Origin: Sycobia sp. Sy_11
Lineage: Eukaryota; Arthropoda; Insecta; Hymenoptera; Epichrysomallidae
Reading direction: 5' to 3'
Length of the DNA stretch: 64,000 nt
NCBI GenBank assembly: GCA_018907035.1
Contig: JACCIC010000122.1
Span: 1,194,501 to 1,258,500 of the forward strand
Every line of letters starts with the position of its first letter. The stretch's first letter is position 1. The notes under the pieces were generated by a model. That model was given only the letters and a program-made list of their open reading frames with translations. It searched no databases and was not told the origin of the DNA. Positions 20,688 to 31,896 of the stretch are shown here, in pieces. Position numbers and translations under genes: made by a program.

Positions 20688-21956
20688 TCAGGTATGTGAA
20701 TAAGTCTTTCCCGTTTTTTTTCAAATTTTGAGCCTTTATTGTGAAAAAATGGTTACAAATGAATTATTGAAAGTATTGTCCATCGCTAGCTACAACTTTT
20801 TCCCATCTTTCTGGCAACATACGAACCCCGTTGCGAAAAAATTCGACCGGTTTGGCCTCTATCCAGTCATCCACCCATTTTTTGGCTTCCTCGTAGGAAT
20901 GGAAGTGCTGGTCAGCCAGGCCATGCGTCATCGATCTGAAGAGATGGTAATCAGACGGAGCAACGTCTGGACTATACGGCGGGTGTGGTTGGACTTCCCA
21001 TTTGAGCGTTTCTAAGTATGTTTTCACCGGCGGTGCAACATGTGGGCGGGCATTGTCATGTTGCAAAATAACTTTGTCGTGCCTGTCGGAGTATTGTGGC
21101 CGTTTTTCTCGCAGTGCGCGGCTCAAACGCATCAATTGTCGTGGATAGACCTCGCCTGTGATCCTTTCATTCGGTTTCAGAAGCTCATAGTAAACCACAC
21201 CTAGCTGGTCCCACCATATACAGAGCATGAGCTTGGCGCCATGAATATTTGGCTTGGCCGTCGATGATTATGCATGGCCTTCTTCGCTTCGGATTATCGT
21301 AACGTATCCACTTTTCATCGCCAGTCACGATACGATGCAGAAAACCCTTTCTTTTATGTCGCTGAAGCAGCTGTTCGCAAGTGAAAAAACGCCGTTCGAC
21401 GTCTCTCAGCTTCAGTTCGTACGGCACCCAATTTCCTTGCTTTTGGATCATTCCCATGGCTTTCAAACGCTTGGAAATGGTTGTTCGGTCAACTCCAAAT
21501 GCTTCAGCAAGTTCTTCTTGCGTTTGACAAGAATCTTCATCAAGCAAAGTCGCCAATTCTCGATCTTCAAAGATTTGCGGCCGCCCGGAACGCTCCTTGT
21601 CTTCCACGTCGAAATCACCGCTTTTGAAGCGTCGAAACCATCCGCGAACACTTGAATCATCGACACAACCTTCTCCATAAGCCTCCTGAAGCAATCGATG
21701 CATCTCGGCAGCAGATTTCTTCAAATTGAACCAATAAAGTGAAACTTCCCGCAAATGACGTCGACTCGGCTCAAATTTCGACATTTTCACGATATCAAAA
21801 ATTTATGATGCGAAAAAATTTTAACTAATGTGTTAGTATGGAATTGTTGACATATGAATAAGCTTTGATTATGACATATGTAACCATTGAATACTCGCAC
21901 AGTATTGGTGGCGCCATCTCTTACAAAAAACGGGAAAGACTTATTCACACTCCTAA
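20688..21956 (-). mobile_element. mariner (mauritiana-type), near-complete but frameshifted
   Basis: A 1269-bp element flanked by TA (20686-20687 and 21957-21958). Ends TCAGGTATGTGAATAAG and the complement of TTAGGAGTGTGAATAAG give terminal repeats of about 30 bp. The transposase on the minus strand starts MSKFEPSRRHLREVSLYWF and shares nearly all residues with the intact copy at 59651-60688. A 17-bp deletion near 21270 shifts frame between the first (VTGDEKW) and second (QHDNARPH) catalytic blocks. It lies in the BEL gag zinc region. Otherwise little decayed, so a recent arrival. Confidence 0.95.
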
Positions 21957-22300
21957 TATTAGGTGCCTTGCAATAATTGCACGTGAATTCCCGTTGAGTG
22001 CTTACGAATGATTTAACGCTTGACATGTAGGTTTTTTTAGAATATTACGCGTCGTTGTTGAGTGCTGTTGATTTAGTCGTTGTTGATTTAGTTGTCGAAA
22101 AGCAGTTGTCCTCATCATCATCCCCGCGTTCCCGTGTTGAAATGTTTGTTGAAAAGTTAAAAAGTTCATCAATTCATTGAACGTACGTGTGTCTTCATCT
22201 GGTTATTACCGTTCGCATGCTCTACGAGTTATCTTGACTAGTTTTTGCGTTATTATAAATATTAAAAACGAGTTCAATTATTCAACCGGTTCTGTTAATA
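21957..22300 (-). pseudogene. BEL/Pao gag segment between two mariners
   Basis: Minus strand ends with SVKSFVSTQREFTCNYCKAP, the first Cys pair of the zinc region, cut by the mariner at 21956. Upstream part Ser-rich and worn. Confidence 0.7.
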
Positions 22301-23580
22301 TTAGGTGTACAAATAAGTTTCCACCGTTTGGAAAATATAGCGGTACCGATAAGATAACATCGAAATTGTCAACTGTAAAAAGTCGTATAGTAAATGTCGA
22401 CATCTGGAAACAGTGTAATCTTTTAATCCCTCTGACATTTTGCTAGCATCACTTAGTTTTCATCGTGTTAAGATGTCAAGTTTTGAGCCAAGTAAGCGTC
22501 ATTTTCGGGAATTGTTCATTTATTTCTTTGATTTAAAGCAATCTGCAGCTAAAGTCCATCGGCTACTCCTAGAGGCATATGGTGATGTTAATTTGAGTGA
22601 GAGAAGTTGTAGAGAGTGGCTCCAAAAATTTAAAAGGGATGATTTGAACGTGCAGGACAAAATACGCAGTGGAGGACCCAAAGTGTATGGTGACACAGAA
22701 TTGGAAGCTTTACTGGAGGAAGATCCATGCCAAACGCAAAAAGAACTTGCACGAGAGTTAGGAGTAATTCAGAAAGCTATTTCACAACGTCTCAAAACCC
22801 TGGATATAGCCCAAAGGAAGGAAATTGGATAGATTACAAACTGAAGCTATGAGACTTCGAGCATCGCTTATTCGCTTGCGAACAACTGCTCAAAAGACAA
22901 AATCACAAAGGATTTCTACATCGAATCGTGACGGGAGACGAAAAGTGGATTCACTACGACAATCTAAAGCGTAGGAAATCATAGGTACGTCCGGGCATGC
23001 GTCTACTTCGATGGACAAGCTAAACATTCATGGCAAAAAGCTAATGCTGTGCATTTGATGGGATCAGCTTAGAGTAATCTATTACGAACTACTCCAACAC
23101 AATCAAACCGTTACTGGGAAATGTTACCAACAATAGCTAAGGCAATTGAGCCGAGCATTGAAGATTAAACGTCCACAATATGTCAAAAGGCACGATAAAG
23201 TCATTTTTCAGCATGACAACGCTCGGCCACATGTTACAAAAATCGTAAAGGAAACGTTAGAAGTACTGAATCGGGATGTATCCCACCCGCCGAATTCACC
23301 AGACATTGCTCCTTTAGACTACCATTTATTCCGGTCGATGACTCATGGTCTGGCTGAGCAGCACTTCACTTCTTACGAGGAATTTAAGAAATGGGTCGAT
23401 TCGTGGATCGCCTCAAAAGACGAGCAATTTTTTAGACGGAGTATCCACTTACTGCCCGAAAGATGGTCAAAAGTAGTAGAAAGTAATGGGCAATATTCTG
23501 AATGACATTACTTCTACCTTTTTTTTAGAATAATTTCTTATTTCTTTATACAAAATGGTGGAAACTTATTTGTACATCCA
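22301..23580 (+). mobile_element. mariner (mauritiana-type), decayed
   Basis: About 1280 bp between TA dinucleotides. Terminal repeats GGTGTACAAATAAGTTTCC (left) and the complement of the same near 23560. Transposase starts MSSFEPSKRHFRELFIYFF at 22472, followed by VHRLLLEAYG, a DLNVQDK segment, LARELGVIQKAISQRLKTL (second helix-turn-helix), RIVTGDEKWIHYDN (first Asp), KVIFQHDNARPH (second), NSPDIAPLDYHLF (third; the usual SDYHLF reads LDYHLF but keeps the Asp). Stops near 22830, 22985 and 23135 break it. Inserted in the BEL gag. Confidence 0.95.
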
Positions 23581-23589
23581 TAATTTAAG

Positions 23590-24223
23590 CGAATGTTTCT
23601 CTCAGAAATTCCTTTAAATCAAATAATGCTTGCAGATGCGCACTTGGAATTTTACGCGGTTTATCACAACGCTTTTTAAGCAACTCCCACACGACCTGAT
23701 AATCTTCATTTGAACCTTCAAGACGATCCAATATCTATAGTAAATTGCCTCGCAGAAAATCGCGTGACAAAAAAATTTTTGAGACCTCTGAATAGTACTA
23801 ACATTATGTACTAACGATGGAAAGGTATTGTAAAACGCATTCCACTCGAGTGGGTTCCCATCATATGTCGCGATCTTTAATTGTGGCATCAAAGATGTTG
23901 TCACCTTTATTGTTATATTATGCAGCCCTGATATACTATTCACATTATTCGATACGTTTTGACCCGTTGAATCTCGTGCATTTTTTCGCTAATTAGTCTC
24001 ATGAATGTAAAATATTGATCTTCAAAGTATTTACGCTCTTAAGCTTGTTGCGATTTTAGACCTTATCTTTCTTGAACTTGCAAAATTATTTTATCAATGT
24101 CACTTTGTATATCATTAAAAGTCTTATAATATTCTTCTAATTAACAAAGTTAATAAGTCTTGTAACATTTTCCTTAACAAGACCCCGTGCTATTACGAGG
24201 GTATTATATTCTACTTCAGACAT
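23590..24223 (-). pseudogene. BEL/Pao gag, N-terminal part
   Basis: Starts at ATG 24223-24221 with MSEVEYNTLVIARGLVKENV. After frame changes it shows LMPQLKIATYDGNPLEWNAF and YNTFPSLVHNVSTI, the signature of BEL gag (LPKI-LP-F-GD-LEW--F-D-F-SLVH), then ILDRLEGSNEDYQVVWELL-type sequence and KSVIINRVKFQV. Gag forms the particle. Several stops; interrupted at 23580 by a mariner. Confidence 0.85.
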
Positions 24224-24399
24224 TATTAAAGGTTAATACTCTGTTATTACAATAGAGACTTAGTAATAGGAAATACCGAGGTAAGGAGACGAATTTCATT
24301 GAGAAACTCTTACTTGATATTTTAAATTGTGATGTATATCATATCAGCAGCTGCTACAATGCTCGATGTCGTCGTGGATAATGGATCAATAATGTTTTG

Positions 24400-24655
24400 T
24401 TGTTCGTTATACTGTTGTTTCCACTAGAGAAGGAGTGTTACTTATATTTGGTTTGCAATCGGCCATTGATATTGTAGATGGCCTATTAATTGTCAACAGT
24501 TTGTACAGTTATTTTTTACCACTTTTTCACTGATCTAATGGTAATTTGTCTAATTGCACCGGATCTGACTCATCAACTAAAATTTGACACTTGATATAGT
24601 TGCACAATTTATTACTTGATTGCTTGATTTGAATTTTTGAACGACACAGTGTTTT
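24400..24655 (-). repeat. BEL/Pao LTR remnant (element 5' side)
   Basis: Direct-repeat partner of 16275-16524 with many small differences (roughly four of five bases match by eye), so an old insertion. Located just upstream of gag as expected for the 5' LTR of a minus-strand element. Confidence 0.8.
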
Positions 24656-24839
24656 TAATCGTTGCGGATAGGGGAACGATCGCTTGCCGTCAGTTGCGAA
24701 ATAAGCACTCGCTAGAGCGGTGAATAAGCAACCGCGGACACCAAGCTTAAATTGTGGTATTAGATCGTCCACACAACTACTCATCACCTACACATCTACA
24801 TACTATAAATTTTTACGTATTTAAGCTGAAGATTGTATC

Positions 24840-25560
24840 GGGGGCCCTATAAACGGGTATGCCCCATGCATGATGGAGATGCGGGTTCTATAAACGGGTA
24901 TCTTCCAGGCTAGTTATGAATGTAGGAGAGGTTCTTTCAACGGACAACACAGACGTAGGAATGAGAGCAATTTGAATCAACTTAATTATTCACAGATGCA
25001 GCAGTTATTAGTTCATAATGATTACATTAGAGGGATTCATTTCATATCTATGTGCCCTCCCTTACTGAAGAGTACAGTCGTACAACCAAACGACACGCCA
25101 GAGGCCCCAATAATAGTGGGCCCGAACCCAGACTAGCCAACATGGGAGGCTGGCCCACATATTAGTAGGGGATTGACAGGCCATTTGTAATTTTGCTCAT
25201 CAAATCTCGTATCCCGATGTAGTGCCGTATGGTAAATGGATGAGACCCTGCTGCGAGACGCGAGCGAGAAACGACCGAAGCCACCCATACATAGGAGGGC
25301 TTAGATAATAGAGATATTTAGGATACCAACCCGAACGCTATAACTAGTGAGGCTCCTGACTACCACAAATAGAACACATATAATACGCAAGAAAAGAAAA
25401 ATTAAAAAATTAAAGAAAATTAAATCAGGTTTCCGAGTATCACCTGCATCTCGCTCTTTAGAGTCAATGAAGTATTATAGCTCTCTGGTCGTACCAGTAG
25501 GCCGCCTGGCTGGTGCGACGGTTGAAATTACAGGTAGTTCTGTCTACGCTTAGCTGAGGA
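24840..25560 (+). other. 5' region of an R1-like non-LTR element
   Basis: A GC-richer stretch with a short tandem GGGTTCTATAAACGGGTAT-like duplication near 24845-24905 and then continuous sequence into the R1 ORF2 remnant. No first-ORF zinc knuckle was recognised. Assignment is by position only. Confidence 0.4.
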
Positions 25561-27760
25561 TGGCTCCGTTGAGTGAGGAGCAGATATTACTCCAACCTGG
25601 TCAATTAAAAAGTCAAACAAAGACCTAAGTATAGCCAAGGAGATATGGTTAGTGCGACAATGCGCAGGCTTTGCCAGAGTTACGAAGAGTCGATTCCGTG
25701 CAAAGCAGTTGGTAGGAAAAGAGGTCATATATATTGGTGTACGAACTAGATAGCTGATCTCAGAGATAGGTGTTTTTAATTATTAGACGGCTATCGCAGA
25801 GAGCTAGAAATCAGAAAGATGACTTTGCTTTATGGAGTGCTGAACATAAGCTATCCAAGGAAACTCTTTAACGAACAATCGAGACCAGCAAACACCGTTG
25901 CTGAAAGGTGTTGTGCGAAGACCTGGACAAGGCTTCATGGATTCTAGGTTACAGGATAGTCGCTGGAAAGCTTGGTGCACATGAATACATGAGCACTTTT
26001 TATTATAACACACTGCAGAACATCGTACATATTCTTTTTCTAACCAACCCCGACAAATCTGATCCAGGAAGGAGAAACGGATATCTCCTTGTTCAGAAAG
26101 CATGAGCTCGTCAGCACCGTAAATTCCACGCGGAACAAGAGGTACTGAAAATAGCAATGGAAGTGGACCTAGAACGTCTTCTGATGATGTACAATTCCTG
26201 CCTGAGAACTGGTTTACTTTATCCTAACTGCAAAACTTGTGCTCATCAATAAAGGCAAGGTTTCGCCGGAGGTATCCTCGTCATATCGAGAGGGGTAATC
26301 ACTACTTCTGATCTGTATGCCTTCTGGAAACTCTTGACGTTCGGAATTCATTCAACTCTGTGGATGGGCTAATGTTTTACGAACCATGGAGAGAGATTTA
26401 CGGGTGCCGTCCTATATACTTCGGATATTCGGTGACGATCTCAGGGACCGTTTCCGGCCTCATGACCTTATGAGTCATCTCTGTGCTTGGTGCCATCATG
26501 TGGAATATTTCATATGACGGGATCCTCCGGATGCCTGACGACACCTTTCTAGTTAGATACGCAAATGATGTAGCAGCTGTCATCATCGTTAAGGATTAAG
26601 ACGTAGTACAGATACGACTCAATTAAGTCATGTGCCGCGTACAGAGATGGATGGAGCAATAGATTAAAGCTGGTAGCGGCGAAAACAAAGATCATGCTTC
26701 TGACGAGGAAGCGTATTCCAAAGATATGCCTTATGCAGGTTGAAGATGTGACCGTGAGTACCAAAGTAGCAGTGAGCTACGTAGCAGTGGCGCTTGATTT
26801 CAAGCTGATCTTCTTGGATCAAATAAAAAAAGTGGCGGATAGAGCTGCCCGAATAACCGCGCAATTTAGTCGGTCGATGGCCAACGTTGGTAGTCCTATA
26901 CCCTTCAAGAGGTTTCGGCTCATAAGAGTAGCCATATTCATCATGCTATATCGAGTTATAGTATGGGCCAATGCACTAAGCCCAGAAGTATGAAAAAGAA
27001 TGGCGACAATACAGCAAAGAGTGCAGCACTGCGCATCATGAATTCCTACCGTATGGTCTCTGTGTCGGCGGTGTTAGTTATTGCATGTGTTATTCCCATT
27101 GACGTCATTGAGCAGAGGAAAAGAATATATAGAGAAAAACATTCTCAGCAGAACTGAGAGGGTAAATCGGGCGAGAACTACTACTATAATCGAATGGCAG
27201 AAGCATTGAGAGAGTGGCCGATGGACGGCCCATCTGATCAGTCAGTTAGAGCCATGGATCCAGAGGTTATGTAGATAGGTTGATTACCATCTTACGTAGG
27301 TATTATCGGGGCGTTGCCAATTCTGATCCTATCCATAAGATGGCGAAAGTATTGGACCCAGCCTGTCCCCACTGTCGCATTTTCTTTTTTCAGTAAGAGG
27401 CGTTTCTTCTTGAAAGGGAACACCTCAGCAGAGACATAGGCTCGTTTGAGCCGGATAGTATTATCCAGCAGAAACTGAATAGTCTACAGGCGTGGTCTAG
27501 GGTATCTTGCTATCGTAGGAATATCTTGGACCACAAAAGAATAATAGAAGAAGGAGTATAAACTCGTTTGAGTAAATAGGATTGTGCAATCGAAAAGTAA
27601 TGTCTCTATAAAAGTTTTCTGACCCGTACTTATGCTATCGAAAGGAATGTGGCTTTAGTAGGTTCGAATTTTGCATACCCTGGGGCCGGATCCAGCCGTA
27701 GTCTCTAGTTGCGAGAGCTCCAGGCCCAAAATGAATTGAGTTATATTATGGACTTTCCAC
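25560..27760 (+). pseudogene. R1-like non-LTR retrotransposon ORF2 remnant
   Basis: Multiply frame-broken plus-strand reverse transcriptase. Readable blocks in order: ISYPRKLFN--, LVLINKGK (fingers, usually LVLIPK-K), ITTSDLYAFWKLLTFGIHST, SSGCLTTPF with GILRMPDDTFLVRYANDVAA in the alternative frame (usually ILR-P-P----L-GYADD; here YAND), KTKIMLLTRKRIPK, VEDVTVSTKVAVSYVAVALD, RAARITAQFSRSMANVGSPI, and the C-terminal ALRIMNSYRMVSVSAVLVIA plus VIPIDVIEQRKRIY. A CPHC-like zinc scrap lies near 27365. R1-type elements copy RNA into nicked target DNA; this one is long dead. Confidence 0.85.
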
Positions 27761-28344
27761 TATCCAATGAAATTAAAAAAAAAGTTAAGAAGTACTTTAT
27801 TCTGTAATAAAATTTAAACATTTTAATAAATTTAAGCACGCCTGGCCGTTATTAAAAAGGTTTTATACATCTACATATATAATTATAATAATTTAATATT
27901 TAATATAATAATTTTTTTCTATCTTAATCAAGTAACCCGCATTCTAAGATTTAATAAGACATTTTATGTATACAATTATTAAAAATATATATTATAACGT
28001 AAAGAATACATTATATAAAAATACACATTATTATACTTATTACGTGGATGGCTATCGTTAAAAAATGAAGATTAACGAAAAATATTGAAGAATTTAATAT
28101 CTTTTTAAGACAAATAAAAATATTGTATTTATTTAGAACAAAGATATTCTTAACGCAAACTGCTGTTTTGTTAAATGAAAAGGTCTAAAAAATGTAAAAA
28201 CGATTTAATCCACATAAAGAACTTATTTGTGGAATTGGCTAAATTTTTGCTTTGCTTATTGCTTAATAAAAATTAGGTGACTCATATGCTTAATATACAT
28301 ACAAGTCAAAATTCTATGGATGTATCAAAATGTAAAATTGTTAC
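27761..28344 (-). other. AT-rich stretch, probably intron of the LMBR1-family gene
   Basis: No coding sequence found. It follows the splice donor of the exon at 28345, so it is intronic if the gene is still intact. Confidence 0.5.
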
Positions 28345-28474
28345 CGTCGTTTAATGCAGTCTTCTTCGAGTCTATAGGCAAAAAATTCTTCATCTAAATT
28401 TTTTAGAAATTGAGGTTTTACTAAAATTGAACCAACGACATCAAATAACCGAACAAATCCTACTGGCGTACATA
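28345..28474 (-). CDS. LMBR1: LMBR1/lilipod-family protein, exon (downstream of 28552-28620)
   Basis: A minus-strand exon of 130 bp. Acceptor TTTATGTAG ends just before 28474 and donor ACGACG|GTAAC follows 28345. It encodes CTPVGFVRLFDVVGSILVKP followed by QFLKNLDEEFFAYRLEEDC and IKRR. This matches the LMBR1/LMBR1L family (human LMBR1L has CTPVGLSRMF ... LLVKP ... LEDLDEQ). It covers the end of a membrane helix and the start of the large cytoplasmic loop. Insect relatives (lilipod) are multi-pass membrane proteins linked to BMP/Wnt-type signalling. No frame damage. The rest of the gene lies outside recognised sequence or outside the window. Confidence 0.88.
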
Positions 28475-28551
28475 CTACATAAAATAAGACATAAGGAATG
28501 AGTAACTATATATTAAAGTAATCGCAGGATTTATAAAAAAAGTATACTTAC

Positions 28552-28620
28552 ATAGTAACATAACAACTCCGACAAAAGACACGCATGAGTACAAAAATGG
28601 TAAATAGTAACTCCACAGAT
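28552..28620 (-). CDS. LMBR1: LMBR1/lilipod-family protein, exon (upstream)
   Basis: A 69-bp minus-strand exon between acceptor TTTTTTATAG and donor CTAT|GTAAGTATAC. It encodes (D)LWSYYLPFLYSCVSFVGVVM plus LL, a membrane segment corresponding to YDLWEFYLPYLYSCISLMG in LMBR1L. Phase 2 at the start and 1 at the end fit exactly with the next exon, restoring LLLCTP across a 77-bp intron (28475-28551). This precise splice fit makes a functional host exon likely. No upstream exons were found within the TE-rich 28.6-38 kb. Confidence 0.88.
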
Positions 28621-28925
28621 CTATAAAAAATAAATTTTTATCTTTCTTTATTCAATGTATTCAACAAATATATACTTCTGATATTGTACATAGTTATCCT
28701 AAATGCAAATTGAAGTAAAATATTAAAAGATTCATAATTTAATGTGTAACTTGTAGAATCATTTTAAGATAATAAAAACAATAATTAAATACAGATATAG
28801 ATATTTGAAATTTAAATATAAAATTTTAAGTAAATTCCAATATTATTAGACAAAATACTTATGTTTTGTAACATCCTTTTTCAGGATGATTTAACGAAAA
28901 TTAAGAAGTCTTAGATAGGAAAAAT
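28621..28925 (-). other. AT-rich sequence, probably LMBR1-family intron
   Basis: No coding signal. Lies upstream (minus strand) of the 28552-28620 exon and ends at a mariner. Confidence 0.5.
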
Positions 28926-28929
28926 TCGC

Positions 28930-29765
28930 AGAGTGACATGTACGGTGATTAGGGCGATTGTGGTAACGTTACGATTCCTTTTGATGCGAACTGTGACAGG
29001 GAGCATTGTCGTGCTGCAAAACCCAAGTCTTCGCGATCTCTGGACGCACTCTGCGCACCCTTTTTCGTAATTTTTTGAGCCATTGCGGTACTTGATTCAC
29101 GGTTTGTCCAGGTAATCAAAACTCTTTGTGAACCACCGCTTTGCTGTGAAAGATGAAAATAAACATGTTTTTCACTTTGGACTTGCTCATTCTCTCCTTC
29201 TTTAGCCTTGGTGCTCCAAGGGATAGCCACTGTTGGCGTTGTCCTTTAGTTTCAGGTCATATTGAAAGAATCAACTTTCATCAGCAGTAGTAACTCGATC
29301 GAGAAAAGTATGATTGCTTTTAACCTGCTCGAAACAATCTTCAGCGATGTTCATTCGGTGTGCTTTTTACTCATCTGAAAGGTTCTTAGGTATCATCTGC
29401 GCGCACAGCTTTTTCATGGCGAAATCTTCTATTAAAATCATTCTAACTGTTTCCCGGTTAATATTCAACTTATCAGCCAACATTGAAATGGTTAGTCGCC
29501 GGTGTTGACGAACAAGTGCGTGGACATGCTGCGCATTCGTTTCGATTCCGACTTGAATTGGCCTTGCTCCGCACCGCTTCCACTCCACACTCACTTTGAT
29601 GTTCTCACGGCCTCTTATAAAATAAGCATGCCACGAAAGCACCTGACTACGACTCAGGGCATCACTACCAAACACTTGAAGTACTTTTCAATGGTTTCTG
29701 TTGCGGTTTCGCTGAATTCGCACAAAATTTTATCGCGCACAGTTGCTTTTCTTCGCTGTTCCATT
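28930..29765 (-). pseudogene. mariner transposase (cecropia/SETMAR-like), 3'-truncated
   Basis: Minus strand, start MEQRRKATVRDKILCEFSET at about 29763, then MFGSDALSRSQVLSWHAYF, RRLTISMLADKLNINRETVR (second helix-turn-helix), EDFAMKKLCAQMIPKNLSDE (the WVPKNLT linker), a worn FLDRVTTADESWFFQYD (first catalytic Asp) and, near the end, a STTMLP-like remnant of the HHDNAP block. The third catalytic block and terminal repeat are missing. Frame changes near 29360 and 29230. Confidence 0.9.
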
Positions 29766-29769
29766 TTTG

Positions 29770-30095
29770 TGACATGCACTATTCGTACATTGTTACAAAA
29801 CATTGAAAAGTTGTCGAAAAAAAATTATACAAGGGTCGTCAAGGTCTCAATCGAGAGAGTAGGAATCTACTATTACGGTAGCTTACTTGCAGGTTCGCAG
29901 TGTTACCAAAGGCCGGAAAATAAAATCGGTTGCATTACTAACTTGTCTGATCTCGTATATGATACTTCTCTATTAAACTATACATTGATACGTCTTTTCA
30001 AAAGCTTACTTAATGGATACAGATTCATAGCATTTACAGTATCATAATACGATAGGTTTTCATTGCAGCATCTTAATTTTATTTTGACTGCAGAT
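29770..30095. other. Unassigned stretch
   Basis: No recognised gene or repeat. Confidence 0.4.
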
Positions 30096-30096
30096 A

Positions 30097-30137
<41 letters not shown>

Positions 30138-30179
30138 ACATGACACACACGCACACCCATCCACCCACCCACACCCACA

Positions 30180-30220
<41 letters not shown>
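30096..30220. repeat. Compound (CT)n-(CA)n-(GA)n microsatellite
   Basis: CT tract, then CACA/CCCA tract, then GA tract. The CT and GA ends are complementary and could form a hairpin. The reading frames across it are artefacts. Confidence 0.95.
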
Positions 30221-30420
30221 CCGTATATATGAAATCAAGCGCACGAATATCTACATCTCCTTCACTTTCTAATGTTTCATACTGATCTCCCCTTAATGAC
30301 ACTGCAGTTGCAGCTACCACTTTAGCTACTACTCTACTCTTGCCTGTCCGCTTCCCCCTCTTGCACCAGCCTGAACACTTATCGCTGTTTGCACTGCCTG
30401 CACAGACATATATTTTTCTA
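30221..30420. repeat. Dispersed repeat shared with 15078-15285
   Basis: Begins CGTATATATGAAATCAAGCG and follows the same order of blocks as the copy at 15078. Both are next to microsatellites. Family unknown. Confidence 0.6.
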
Positions 30421-30847
30421 TTCGGACCTTGTCCTACAGTGTCCTACCCTTACCGATTTTAAACAGATCTTGTTCGTGGTTCACACGAACAAATAACAGC
30501 GCCATTATTAGAAACTTTCGTTTGCATGGGCTCTAACAATCTCCATTTATCTCTAGTACTTTCGATAGAAAGCACAGTAGCGTTATAGATTTGAAGTATG
30601 TAATAGAGAAAGAAGAACTTTATGTAAAGGTCCAAATTATGCCTTCTGGCAGGAGCTCGAAAAGGAACCACAAGTGAAAGAGGAATTAAATAGCTTACAA
30701 CCGAAATTACCAATTTTAGAGACAGTCGTTACGATTATTTCTTGGAGAACCGTGCCACCTTTCCTTATTTGCGAGAAAAAGTGGGTAATAATAAGAATAA
30801 CATCATTTCATTGAAGTGATTTAAAAGAAAAATCCTCCTTCCTTGCA

Positions 30848-30848
<1 letters not shown>
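30421..30848. other. Unassigned stretch with a short plus-strand open frame
   Basis: Around 30640-30790 a plus-strand frame reads WQELEKEPQVKEELNSLQPK and then VVTIISWRTVPPFLI before GTAATA. It is open over about 60 codons but matches no family I know. No splice acceptor could be fixed. Confidence 0.25.
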
Positions 30849-30917
<69 letters not shown>

Positions 30918-30972
30918 GACTAATCATAATAATGGAGTAATATAATAATAATAGAATATAATAATAATAAGA

Positions 30973-31024
<52 letters not shown>
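30849..31024. repeat. (AAT)n ... (ATT)n inverted microsatellite pair
   Basis: About 22 AAT units are followed, after some 55 bp, by about 18 ATT units. The two tracts are complementary and can form one long AT hairpin. Confidence 0.95.
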
Positions 31025-31028
<4 letters not shown>

Positions 31029-31453
31029 AGACAATAATCTTTATTGATTTTATGAAATTCGTAGAACAAGATGTAGAGATTTCCGTGTAATCGTAAAGTA
31101 CTCGTTTAGGTCATCTTGCGTAAAGATATTCATATCTCTGATTTATGCATCGGTAAGAACCTATGTTGATATATAATAGCTTTCCATATACTTTTGTTAT
31201 AATCAGTACATCATTAAGATGCCGTTTCAGAAAAGATTTGTTAATTATATGATTTACTAACTTGTCTAAATGACAGAAAAAAAAATTTATTTTAAATATC
31301 GAAGGGATTATTGTTTGCCCAAGCAAATAGTAAGAACTTCCAAAGATAAAGATAGAAATGTAAAAATTGCGAGTGTAGTCCGTGTTGAATCTCTAAATGT
31401 CTAAGAGAAGTATTTTAGCCCGAAATCGTCTTTAGGTAGTGAAACCTACTAAG
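31025..31453. other. Unassigned stretch
   Basis: No recognised gene; a short minus-strand open frame (31326-31111) has no similarity I can name. Confidence 0.4.
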
Positions 31454-31457
31454 AAAT
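31454..31457 (+). repeat. Target-site duplication AAAT, left
   Basis: AAAT immediately before TGTAACG of the solo LTR; repeated at 32788-32791. Confidence 0.75.
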
Positions 31458-31702
31458 TGTAACGAGGAAAAAAGCAGGATAAATTAGGTTGTTACCGTGA
31501 CGAGAATTATTATAATTTTAAGAGTATTATATACAAATCATAATAACAGTCAGATATATACACGATACGATTTCTATAAATAAACAAACACAACATAGAG
31601 TAGAATAGGTAGAATAAATTAATTTAACCAATAAGAACAATATTACCGTATTTTAAAATAAATAATAACCAATCAGATTTTTGTTAACGTACTTTTACCA
31701 TG

Positions 31703-31710
31703 TATAAAAA
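31703..31710 (+). promoter_or_regulatory. TATA box of the solo LTR
   Basis: TATAAAAA, preceded by an ACCAATCAGA (CCAAT-like) box at about 31668 and followed some 30 bp later by GCACGGTTCGTTTTCGGCAC, a plausible start and downstream promoter region. Confidence 0.6.
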
Positions 31711-31896
31711 TACACTAAATTTTGCCAAGAGCACGGTTCGTTTTCGGCACTCGTCGAGGAAGGATACCTCCCGAGTAACGAAGGGAACTGTCATCTACTG
31801 ACCGACAAATTCTGTATTTTCTTGGGTGAAAACTCTTTCACGAGGCCAAAGGAAAAACACCTTTACTCGTAAGAAAAGGTTAAAAGATTACCGACC

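Larger units (their letters stand above)
16275..24660 (-). mobile_element. BEL/Pao LTR retrotransposon carrying two mariner insertions
   Basis: Minus-strand element. LTR-like direct repeats at 16275-16524 and about 24400-24655 bracket gag (starting ATG at 24223-24221), a worn protease region, reverse transcriptase, RNase H and integrase in BEL order. Two mariners (20688-21956, 22301-23580) interrupt gag. All coding parts are frame-broken. The left LTR is invaded by microsatellite and palindrome sequence, so exact TG/CA ends could not be fixed. Confidence 0.85.

Noticed and set aside
20728..21655. Plus-strand open frames over the 20.7-21.9 kb mariner
   Set aside because: They are antisense shadows of the transposase reading frame on the minus strand; the same holds at 59615-60559.
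25804..26864. Minus-strand open frames in the R1 region
   Set aside because: Antisense to the plus-strand reverse transcriptase blocks and without own similarity.
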